A stretch of 64,000 bases of DNA from Styela clava (Eukaryota > Chordata > Ascidiacea > Stolidobranchia > Styelidae): the NCBI RefSeq assembly GCF_964204865.1, contig NC_135259.1, positions 4,154,001-4,218,000 on the forward strand, written 5' to 3'. Below the pieces are notes generated by a model. The model saw only the letters and a list, made by a program, of their open reading frames with translations. It was not told where the DNA came from and did no database searches. Of the stretch, positions 49,265 through 61,200 are shown one piece after another (position 1 is the first letter of the stretch; each line of letters opens with the position of its first letter). Made by a program: the position numbers and the translations under genes.

Positions 49265-52200
49265 TTAGTTTAAGTACTTCGTTGGCTTCCTAGGGTTGTA
49301 GAGAATGTAGGTGGGGCCGATGAGTTGCTTAAAAAACATAACTATAATACAGACACCAATGCAAAAAACTGTTGAAAAAATTATAGAAGACGCGACTATC
49401 GTAACCTCGTAGTGAGCTTGTTCATAAAAGTAAGACCCCATGACAAATAATGCAAAAATCAATATAACTCCTGATAAATACAAAGCTTGTTTAATAGGAG
49501 ACGGATTAACAAAGTCCTTCGTATAAGACTTGTTTGTGTCAGCTTGCGGAGCAGCTGCGCGTCTCGTTGGAACTTTCGATTCGATGACAAGAAAAATAAA
49601 TATAAAAAGCCAAGAAAGAAGAAATTCCATGTACTCCTGCGCTGGGATAAACAACATTTCGTACATACGACTGAATCCGCTTTTGGTAGGATCGATGGGC
49701 ACAACCACAGTGCCACACAAAGCAGCAACAATACCGAGGTACAATATTGGAGGCACAATTCGAACCCATGCAGGAATTTTTCTCCAAAATGGCAAACTGA
49801 ATATCTAGAAAAAAACATATTTTTATGTAATGTTTTTAGTTTCACCACATATAGTATATCAAGTAATTTAGTGATGCTTTTTGTGGATTAAATTTATAGG
49901 TAATGAGTGGCCAATAATATCGTTGTTCGGTATAATTTACAAAGGGATTACAATAAGTTATTACTGCAAAAGAATATGAATCAACTTCTGAAATATTACC
50001 TTTCATGGTGTATAACTGAGAAATTAAATATAAAATGACGAGTACAATCTAACCTGTGTGAATGCTAATAGAAAACCAAACCCAAATCCAAACACGGGCC
50101 ATAAATTTCCATAACCCTGTTCTGGATTTCCCGTCTGCACAGCTACCACTATAGAATGTATCAGCACCCAAGTTTCGTTTAGAAGCCGCCAATATCTACA
50201 ATTCAAAAGCAGAACTATTAAAAAGAAATTACAGAGGTCTTAGAACTTTTTTCCGTGTTCAACCCGTGGGTGAATCTATGTACGCCGGGCCTGGAATAGC
50301 AATTGAAGTAATAATCAATATAATACAATTCTTGACTGGTTTATTCACCACTCTTTAGACGAATATTTTGTCTACCTTATCTTTATTTGAATCAAGTACA
50401 TAGATTTATTTTTAACAACTACATGATTCTTATCGTCATAGAGCAAGGCATTCTTACAAATGAGAAATGGCCGACTACTGTTTCCAAAACCATCAATTTA
50501 TTTTCCCTTTAAAACGGCTAATCATTCACTTTACAATGTGAAAAGTATAAATTAGAGTCATGACATGCAGTTGAGTACATAGCCAATTTAATTCAGTGGA
50601 TTTTTATATATATACACCATTCTAGACCTGGTAAACAGAATTTATAAATACCTGTTCAAGTGAATTTCGGTGAAAACTAGACTTCCTTGAAGCAGAACGA
50701 TAGCAGTATGAAAAAATCCTAAAGTATGACCCCATGTATTTTCCATTGGATGGTACCAGAAAGTATAGATTGATGACCAAGCGAAAGCATAACCGTGGTA
50801 TCTGAAACAGTTATGAATAGAAGTAAATATACGGTATCAATTGACATTTGTATGACTTTCCATATAGAGGAATATAGATAGCAGGTTTGATTTTCAGAGC
50901 AGATGTGTATTGCTCATTACCTTCAGGTGTTGTAAAAAATCTGATTAAAAGTACCTGGTGTACAAATAAATGCTTAAAGCGACTTGTGTAAAACTCCCAA
51001 AACAAAAATTGAGCGACGGTCATAGTGATCAAAGTATTCGAAACGCAAATACAACCAAAAGTGAGAAAAAGTGAAGAGCGTTAAGGCGGAACAGTGGAGA
51101 AACGTACAGGCCGCCGTTGGAGTAAGGCAGAAACTCGGCGTAAGCGGCGTTCACAGTTTAACATTTAAGAAATTATAGTCAATAGTCATTATCTATGAAT
51201 TTCATAAACTACCGATCAGGAGTTGTATCGAATATACAGACAGTTGTTACATAATTCTCAATATAAACTGCTTCTGTCTACTTGCGAATTAATGTTGTTG
51301 GTCCAGGATGAAGCCTCAGTTTGTTTGCTGCAAAATCATCGGACGTTGAATTTGGCCACATCAATATGATTCCTCTATCCTTGTATTCCATTAGAAGAAC
51401 AAACACCAACAGCATAATTACGGATGACTGTAATAAAACGATAACGGGATATTCACAAGCAAAATCGTTTCATTTATTCGTTCCGGCAGCTAAACTCCGG
51501 TGCTGAATGTACAATGCAATGCTCTTGCCAGAATCAGTGTTTGAACACTTATTAAGTTTATTTCATTTTCAACAAGTTTTTCGGGCCTCTACTTGAAACG
51601 TTTCTGCAATGTTGAACTTGTGTGATTATTTATCATGAATGTAATATCTTTATTCTGTCTACGCATTGAAAATGTAATTTTATGTAAGCGAAAAGATCCG
51701 AAGGCGATAAAATAACTTCTAAAGTTTTAGTTACAGAAAAAAAAAATTTGGTTCCATTATGATTTGATCAGGATTTGATTGTTATAGACGTAGATTAATC
51801 AATAGCATCTAGTAGGTTTTATAAATCAATTTTCGTTCTTCTATGAGAGAGAAAACAACACATACAAGGCCGGTATTTTAACAGCTTTCTAACTATTTTT
51901 TTTATTTCTTCTCGTGCTTCAAAATTTAGACCCTCTTTACAAGACAAGATTATGAAAATTGTTTTCATGTAATCAATCAGTCAGTAAAACTAAAAATCAC
52001 TTCAATCAATTCGACGATTTGGCTACTAGATTTATTGGCTTGGAGCGCAGTCATTTATCCTACCTGTGATGTCGACACAGCCACCTGCTGTGCTAATCCA
52101 TCATATGTTGTGTGAGTTTGTATTAAATGTAGAATATGAAATAATGCATTCACTGCCAACATGGACCAGTTAAACCATCGTAGATTGGAACTGTAAAGTA

Positions 52201-54093
52201 TGAATGAATAATAAGTGACAATGTTCAGAAATTTAATACATATCGTGTACAAATAGTTACTTACTAATTCACATAAATATGGATATTATTTATAGTAAAT
52301 ATGTGTGTGGTAGTGGACAATATACTGATTTCCATAATTCGTTTGCACAAAAATTACAGAAATGATAGTAGTATCATCTGACTAAATCTGAAGATTTGAA
52401 ACTATTGCTGGAATTAAACTTAATATTAAATGGCCCGAATGCACGAGCAAGGAAGGACCTTGTGTCCATGATTTGTATGTGGTGTCAAATTAAAATATCA
52501 ATGTAAGGAATTATCATGAAAGCATTATGTAATGATGATTTAAATGTTGCAACGTATTGAGGGTTCATAAAAATTTCAGATCTATTTCAAATTTTGTTTC
52601 TGTTTTTTGCAAAACTTATGATATTTAACGAAACTATCAATTCATAGTTTGTGTTAGTAAAATACCTGTATTTCTGTTGTTTTCCTTCAACTTTATTTCT
52701 ATTTACTGTCAACTGAGATCTGTAAATAAGTCCCCATACAAATATTTGGTGAAGAGAATACAAAAGCCAAACAACTGCTTTTGTGGTTGCCGTTGATTCG
52801 TTTGGAGGTAATTTCCAGTAATACCAATTCTGTTGACAATACTGACCACTTCTACCTGAAACGTTAGTACATGTGTGACATTGTTTAGTTGTAATATTAT
52901 CTCAATAGCTTTTAAAATTGACAGGTAGTGCTGAAAATGTTTATTGAAAGTCCCATTGAACAAAAAAAAAAGAATCCATCGTAAATACCTAATTTTAGTT
53001 TTTACAGTTTTTTGCGTCGTTGGTCACTTCTTAGTGGAAAGCTGAGTTGGACTGTTTGATTAACTTCTGTGATTTGGAATATTAGTCAGAAATTATTTTC
53101 AGCATTTAATCTAAGATCAGTAATGTAGAAAAACATGATAATACGCCAATACCAGGAAAAGTTGTATCATTGCAGGCATTGTCAGGTTCAGGTAAAAGTC
53201 TCTGTTGAGAAGAGATAACTTCATAATGGAAATAACCAGAATTTGCTTTCCAATTCAACAATTCACCTAAATTGGTAAAGATAACTTAGAACAATGTAAA
53301 TTATATTTTTATTATGTCATTATGGGCATATCAAGCAATTAAGAAAAATATCAAAGAAAAATACTACTTCGGTAGTGAGTTATATAGCAAATAAAGTGTA
53401 AGTTGATATTGTGATCAAAAAATTGTTGCCAAAATTAACTGAACTAATCAGTGCAAGTTAATTGAGTAACTATACCTGACACAGTATAATTTTATTGCAG
53501 AGCGGGACACACTTCGATTGAAAAGTCAACTGACTGGCGTATCGAAAGAAACATTATTTACGATTCCAGTGCACAGGTAAAAAATTTAAGAGTAAGATCG
53601 TGCATGAACAAAGTCGATGACCGACTTTAAATGTTTTGTTTGAAACGAAGTGACTCAATATAGTGTAACATTTCGATTTTGTAGACCAATTTTACAATTT
53701 CTCGTGTATATAAAGCAAAAGTTATATATATACCTGCTATTAAATCACAATAAGGACAAAGCATTGTCGCCAATAGGAACTTCCGACACTTCTTTTTAAT
53801 AAATTCAACGCATTTACAGCAGGTGGAATTACCGACACACAACGGGGTTGTAAAAACAACTACTTTGATATTTTCATTCTCACCATTGGTTTCGTGTCAT
53901 CTATACGTGCAATATGACTATGCGACACATCTATTGCTCTTGATTCGTGACCCAAACTATCTGAATAATTCTAGCTCAATTATGATATTAAATGAAATAA
54001 AACATATATATCCTTACCCCACATCCACATCGTTCCGAGAAAAAAAATTATAAATAGTAATCCACCACCTAGTGCAAACGCATCCTGTTTCAT
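49265..54093 (-). CDS. Polytopic membrane protein of unknown function, left palindrome copy
   Basis: Eight exons on the minus strand, in order: 54093-54018, 53266-53153, 52855-52666, 52190-52064, 51427-51282, 50801-50652, 50195-50054, 49804-49265. Phases agree; 494 aa. The N-terminus (MKQDAFALGGG, then LLFII) is a signal-anchor-like segment. A short lumenal stretch with cysteines (residues about 27-75) follows, and then about nine hydrophobic segments. Notable polar or aromatic motifs sit in or next to membrane segments: LHQIFVWGLIYR, NALFHILHLIQTHTTYDG, YHGYAFAWSSIYTFWYHP and ENTWGHTLGFFHT. The intramembrane histidines could bind metal or haem, but I do not recognise the family and assign no function. 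The C-terminus ends KPTKYLN. Minus-strand AATAAA at 49123-49128. The right arm carries a second copy in the opposite direction. Confidence 0.85.
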
Positions 54094-56169
54094 AATTTCT
54101 CTGCGTAGGTTTCTGTTATCAACTAGTATTTAACGCAACTGAAATTACAATTGCCGTTTCTCAAGATGAACATGGAGTACACACTACATACACTAACTGA
54201 ATTTTTAACTTGTGAATTGCTTTGTAATTACACAAAAGTAGGTGATCTGTTGCTTGTAAAAATGGGATTAAAGTGAGACCTGAATATAAAAGAAAACAAT
54301 GATAATATTCGCATGTCCATTCTTCTCATACAAAGAGTTTTACAGTGTTAACAAACGACTAAACCAAGCAGGTATTCTAATTAAATTTTTAGATAAATTC
54401 AAGCCTGACATCTCCAATAGTTGTTGGAATTAACGGAATGAGTGGGCATCCATGGAAAATATTATTACAACGATATGGGAAATTCAAACCAACGAAATTC
54501 AAGGAGGTGTAGGGTCTTACTACAGATTGTATATTCTGTATATTATATATTTTAAATGATTTAAGAACAGCTAATGTAAGCTTCAACTCAGTAACACCTG
54601 TATAGCATTATGAAACATTCAATGACGAATCAGCGTTTTTATATTGCTCGTTACATAACCTGTGGAGTTGACAAGTCATGATTAGGCATATCGATTACTG
54701 CAGGAAGTGGCGTTGTGCTAACCAACTTTGTCTGTAAATGAGTGGTGCCTCATCAAGCACATAATTTCAAACAACATCTTTTCAATTTTATTTATAACGA
54801 TTATAAGTCGAGCATATTCAGTATTAGTAATTAAATTAAAAATTGGATAGCTTTATTATTTTGATCAATTTTAATTAAATTAGTTTTTGACAAGCAAGTG
54901 GATGTGTTATGACTGTGGATGCTAAGTATGACTGACTACTTGTAAGTATTCGATTCGATTCTCGACATAAATTATCGATGATGAATTCCCACCTAAACAA
55001 TACCATAAGAAATCAAGCAAGAGAGCAATGCTGATATAATATATAAATATATGGTCACAAAAGCCAAAACTGAGTAGTATGTGTATTCAGTAGTCACAGT
55101 AGACAAAATCGGGCAAAAACGAGTTCACAGAAATTTAAAAAAAATAATAAACGTGATAGACTTCTAGCAAAAAAATAAACTTTTTACCCACTAAAAACAT
55201 TAAAGCAATGTTGTGCCGCAGCTCAAAAATTTGTCCCGCTCGAACGAAGCAAAAGTAAGTTCTGGAGAGTAAGTTCCGGAGCAAGATTCTAATCCGCTTG
55301 AACGTGGCAACAAATAGCGTGCAAGATTGTAAAGAGGAGTTTTATGACGCGATTTTAAGACGCATCGTAATCGATTCTAGTCGCTTCCACGAAGAATCGG
55401 TTCTGCCATCCCTAGTTATTATCTCAGGCAGTTGACACCTTATATGCCTGGGGTCATACCTAGATTGATATCCTGCCACTTGTATATTCTGAAATCGAAA
55501 ATTGATCTCAAACCCCTAGCAAAAATTACTCATCTGATTCCGTAAAAACAGCGCAGAAGCATCACAAGTTGCACAATAAACTTTTTAAACGAAATACATA
55601 CCCCAAAGATAATCCAGACTAGAATAGCAATTATATGTAAATGGCAGCAAATATAGCGAATCGGCCATATGCTTATTTTCAATTCTCAGCAAAATTGAAT
55701 GAGTCAGATTTGAGATTCCGCTTGACAGTGCACGCAATTTCCTCAACTATATGTATATTCATACTGCTCATAATAAGGCTAGATATATTATAACATTCTC
55801 AATCTAGATTTGCTAATTTTTAAATTCATTGCCCAAATGCCTGTACCTTTCTGCTGAACGTTGGAAGAATAAGAATATTTAAACTCGCTAGGTTACAGTT
55901 TTCCCAAACTCTATTGTTACGTAAGTTCTGTTACGTAAGCTCTGTAACGTAAAATACCGGTACTGTGAAGAAAGCGCATAGATTTCACTGACATTGACAG
56001 ATCAATTATTGCAGAATACAACTTTCAATTGCTTGCGCATATATGCTTGGTTATTGTAATCGAGTTCGAGGCCTGATACACCTACACTCTATGTAATTTA
56101 AAAAAAAAACACTGATTTAATTCTGTTTAACAAATTACTGCTTTTTCTTACTTACATCATGCCATGTCA
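49265..56169. repeat. Left arm of large imperfect palindrome
   Basis: Read on the minus strand, this segment matches 56622-64000 in exons, introns and 5' flank, in the same order. Check points: 56126-56169 against 56622-56665; 56041-56098 against 56692-56755; 55911-55980 against 56810-56875; 54243-54330 against 57998-58075; and all eight exons. The outer boundary cannot be set because the right arm leaves the window inside exon 8. Confidence 0.9.
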
Positions 56170-58213
56170 TGACAATATCTTCCCATTATCAAGGGATACA
56201 GCACTTCGCATTTAGTGAAGCATCAGATATTTATTTATTTGAAGTTTCTATTGTGATTGATGTTAAATGTTGATTTTTATTATATTTTTTTCTTTTTAAA
56301 TTCGTTCAGAAAACATCGCTGTTTTAACATTATAACATTATAGGTATTCAAAAATATAAACACAGACTGATCAATAGAACGTTGCAATAAATATAAAAGT
56401 TTTAAAATTCAGCTGTCATAATTCTAAAATTGAGGAAAAGTATATTATGATATTTTTCATCAACTTACCTATAACTGGTCGCTGTGGAAGGTGTTAATCA
56501 AAATAAATATTTGTAATTTCTGGTAACTATATTTTATATGAAAGTTCGATAGCAATGTTATATATATATGCACATATACAATGTTTTCACGCCTTTTCAG
56601 CTGTATCGTTTCGCTTTAGTGGACATGATGTAGGTAAGAAAAAGCAGTAATTTTTTAAACAGAATTCAAGCAGCATTTATGGTCAACGTTACATAGAGTG
56701 TAGGTGTGTCAGGCCTCAAACTCTATTACAATAACCAAACTCATATGCATGAGCAATAGAAAGTTTTGTTCCGCATAAAATGCTATATAAATGCCAGTGA
56801 AATATGTGCGCTTTCTTCACAGTACCGATATTTTACGTTTCAGAGCTTACGTAACAGAACTTACGTAACAATAGAGTTTGAGAAAGCTGTAAGCTCGTGA
56901 GTTTAAATATCCTTATTCTTCCAACGTTCAGCAGAAAAGTAAAGGAATTTTTTCAATGAAATTGGAAAAACTAGCAAATGTAGATTGAGAATGTTATAGT
57001 ATATCTAGCCTTATTATTAGCAGTATGAAAATACATATAATTGAGGAAATTGCGTGCACTGTCAAGCGGAATCTCAAGTCTGACTCATTAATTTCTGTTG
57101 AGAACTGAAAACAAGCAAACCTCAGATTCGTTGCACTTACTGCCATATACTGATGCTGTACATAAAATTGCGATTATATCCTGAATTTGGGTATGCAATT
57201 CGTTTAAAAAGTTTATTAATAAACGGGATGCTTCCGCGTTGTTCTGACAGAATCAAATGAGAAAGTATGCTAGGGGCTCAAAGGTCGATTTCCGAAAGAT
57301 GTACGAGTGGCAGGATCTCATTTAGGTATATATGACGCATATAAGCTGTCAACTGCCGAGGTCATAGCACGTCCACTTGCTCGTCGAAAACTAACTTAAT
57401 TATAATTTATCAAGATAATAAAGCTATTTAATTTTCAATTTGATTACTAATACTGAGTATGCTCGATTATATTCATGTTGGGAAGAAAAATTGAAAAGAT
57501 ATCGTTTGAAATTATGTGCTTGATGAGGCACCACTCATTTACAGACAAAGTTGGTTAGCGAAACGCCACTTCCTGCAGTAATCGATATGCCTAATCATGA
57601 CTTGGCATTCCCACAGGTTATGTAACGAGCAATGCAAAAATGCTGATTCATCATTGAATGTTTCATAATGTTAAACAGGTGTTACTGAGTTGAAGCTTAC
57701 ATTAGCTGTTCTTTTAAACAGTTAAAATATCGACTGAGGAGTAAGCGCGCACAAACAGTGATATATAATACGTGTTATTTATCTGTGCAGACTCTACACA
57801 TCCTTGAATTTCATCGGTTTGAATTACCCATATCGCTGTAATAACATTTTTCATGGATGCCCACTCATCCCGTTAATTCTAACAACTATAGGAGATGTAA
57901 GGCGTGAATTTGCCTAGAAATTAAATTAGAATATCTGCGTGGTTTGGTTGCTTGTTGACAATGTATAACTTTTCGTATGAGAAGAGTGGACATGCGTCTA
58001 TTATCATTGTTTTCCTTTACATCTAGGCCTTGCTTTAATCCTATTTTCAAAAGCAACAGATCATCTACTTTTATGTAATTAACAAAGAAATTCGCAAGTT
58101 AAAAATTCAGTTGGCGTATGTAGTGTGTGCTTCCTTTTCAGCTTCAGAACCTAAAATTTTAATTTCGATTTCGGTAATACTTGTTGATATCAGAAAACTT
58201 ACGCAGAGAAATT
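54094..58213. promoter_or_regulatory. Shared divergent upstream region of the two membrane-protein genes
   Basis: About 4.1 kb between the two start codons with no other gene. It is itself palindromic apart from a 452 bp centre. Each arm holds two exact TTACGTAA octamers (55917-55924 and 55931-55938; mirrored at 56847-56854 and 56861-56868). TTACGTAA is the consensus recognised by PAR-bZIP/NFIL3-type factors. Core promoter positions are not evident. Confidence 0.5.
56170..56621. other. Spacer at the palindrome centre
   Basis: About 452 bp of AT-rich sequence between the innermost matching blocks. It shows no arm-to-arm match by eye, no open frame and no transposon ends. A spacer of this size is expected to stabilise a long inverted repeat. 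Confidence 0.7.
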
Positions 58214-61200
58214 ATGAAACAGGATGCGTTTGCACTAGGTGGTGGATTACTATTTATAATTTTTCTACTCGGAATGACGTGGATGTGGGGTAAGGATATA
58301 TATGTTTTTGTTCTTTGGTATAATGTAATAATTCAGATAGTTTGGATCCCAATTTAGGAGCAAGTCGCATAGTCCCATTGCACGAAACCAAAGGTAAAAA
58401 TGAAATTATCGAAGAAGTTGTTATACAGCTGAAGCTTCTTTTTTTCCGCCTTCTCTAAATGGTGAGAATCTATTAAAAGAAGGACGTTCTATTGGCAACA
58501 ATGCTACTTTCTGTAATAAGATTTATAGCGACTACGAAGCTATGCTTTATATACATACATAAGGGATTATAAAAACTGTCTACAAAATAGAGTAAAATAT
58601 GTTAAACTGTAATTGAGCCACTCTGTGAAATTGCCAACAAAAAAAAGGAATATAAAAACATACCAAAAACGATGGTCATTGAACGTCATTCAGCGATTTT
58701 GCTCATACCTTTAAAAATGTTGTGCACTGAACCGTGAATAATGTTTCTTTCGATACACCAGTCGGTTGACTTTTATCGAAGTGTTTCCTGCTCTGCAATA
58801 AAATTATAATATGTCAGGTATACTTAATTAACTTACACTGATCAGTTCAGTTAGGTTAATTTCGGCATCCATTTTTTGATCACAATACTAACTCACACTT
58901 TGTTTGTTATATAACTGCCCAAAATACCATTTACATTGTTCTAAGTTATCTTTACCAATTTAGGTGAATTGTTGAATTGGAAGGCAAATTCCGGTTATTT
59001 TCATTATGAGGTCAACTCTTCTCAACAGAGACTTTTACCTGAACCTGATAATACCTGCAATGATACAAGTTTTCCTGGTACTGACGTATTATCATGTTTT
59101 TCTACATTATACTGCACTGAGGTTGAATGCTGAAAATAATATGCAAATATTTTTACGAATCACAGAAGTTGATATATGGACAAAACTTCAATTTAATGTT
59201 AATAGGCAAAGCTAGACGTGTACGCTGATTAATTTTTGAGATGGAACAACGCGCCCGAACGCAAAATACATCATAAATGGCTGAATATTATTTATTAGCT
59301 ATATCCAAGAGAATTTGATACATTTTCATACTTATTACAAGTATACAACGTTTCACATATGCTATCGTTTTAGGTAGAAGTGGTCAGCATTGTCGACAGA
59401 ATTGGTATTACTGGAAATTACCTCCAAACGAATCAACGGCAACTACAAAAGCAGTTGTTTGGCTTTTGTATTCTCTTCACCAAATATTTGTATGGGGACT
59501 TATTTACAGATGTCAGTTGACAGTAAATAGAAATAAAGTTGAAGGAAAACAACAGAAATACAGGTATTTTACTAACACAAACTATGAATTGATAGTTTCG
59601 TGTTTGACAAGAAAACAGGAACAAAATTTGAAATAGATCTGAAATTTCTATGAACCCTAATTACGTTGCAACATTTAACTCATCATTCCATAATGCTTTC
59701 ATGATAATTCCCCACATTGATAATTTAACTTTACACCACATACACATTTATGTACACAAGGGCCTTCGGGCAACCTAATCTCAAGTTAGATTTTAGCAAT
59801 AGTTTCAAATGTTTCGGAATTAGTTAGATAATACTACTATCATTACTTATCGATTTTAATCGGTAAGTGTGTTGATAGGTATTTATTTGTCTGTCTGTTT
59901 GTCTGTTAGATGCACGCGATATCTCACGAAAGCGAGATTGATTCTGCTCCAGATTTTGCATGTGCATTCATCATATGTCGTACCAAAAGTCTATCGATTT
60001 TGGATGAATTATGTTGTATAATTAGCGAGTTATTAATTAATTATTGATGGGACACAAGGTGTCACTATGGAGTAAGAGCGCTGTTGGGATCCCTTAACTT
60101 TCGATCGATGGGTCTTCGGTCTCTGACCGATATTCTCGTTTATGTATTTGTTGCGCAAAAGTATTATGGAAATCAGTATATTGCCCACTACCACACACAT
60201 ATTTACTATACGAGTATATAATATCCATATTTAAATAAATTAGTAAGTAACTATTTGTGAACGATATATATGGAATTTCTGAACTTTGTAACTTATTATT
60301 TATTCATACTTCACAGTTCCAATCTACGATGGTTTAACTGGTCTATGCTGGCAGTGAATGCATTATTTCATATTCTACATTTAATACAAACTCACACAAC
60401 ATATGATGGATTAGCACAGCAGGTGGCTATGTCGACATCACAGGTGGGATAATTGAAAATAATAATGACTACCAAAGCCCGTCGTCGAGCGTGATGACAT
60501 CATAATAAATTAATAAAATTTTATAGAGCCAAGATAAACAAGCAAAGCTAGATACCAAATCGTCTAATTAATTTGGGCAAATTTTAGTTTTACTGACTGG
60601 TTACATAAAAACAATTTTCTTAATTTTATATTGTACGAAGTGTCTAAATTTGTAGCACAAGCTAAAATAGAAAAATTGTAACTTATATGGGTCACAAGAT
60701 GGAATCGGAAATTTACATGTAACGGCTCCTGAAACGGTCTCAGCGTTCGTTAAAAATACCGGCTTTTTCGTGGTATAATAAATTTTTCTGTCTCGTAATA
60801 ACTACAAGAGTTCAAAATGTCTCTCTATTTTAATTCATTTGTGTTCAAGGTAACTCGCGGTTGCGGCGACTCATGTCAAAATAAACTCATTACCGATCTA
60901 AAATAGCGCGCCAATCCGCGGACATATTAAAGTGTGATCAACTTCCCAATTATATTTAGTTTTGATATATATTGCACTCATGCGAATTCGTTGTCACCAT
61001 TAGAAAGATCTGGTATAATATCCCAGAAAGTATACTTAATTTAGTACAATTAAAATACATATTCATCGACTCGAAATCCCCGCGCTACGAATCCTGAGTC
61101 AGTTCTCGAGATTACGGCAGTCGTTATAAGAGCCGACTTTGTCAACGGATATGTGATGGTTTTCATGTTGAATAAAATATTCATTTAAAAAATGGTTGCT

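Noticed and set aside
53627-53842. Open frame with CxxC-like cysteines on the minus strand inside the left palindrome arm
   Set aside because: The mirrored position in the right arm (about 58380-58530) does not keep the frame, and the joined membrane-protein exons work without it. It is diverged intron sequence.
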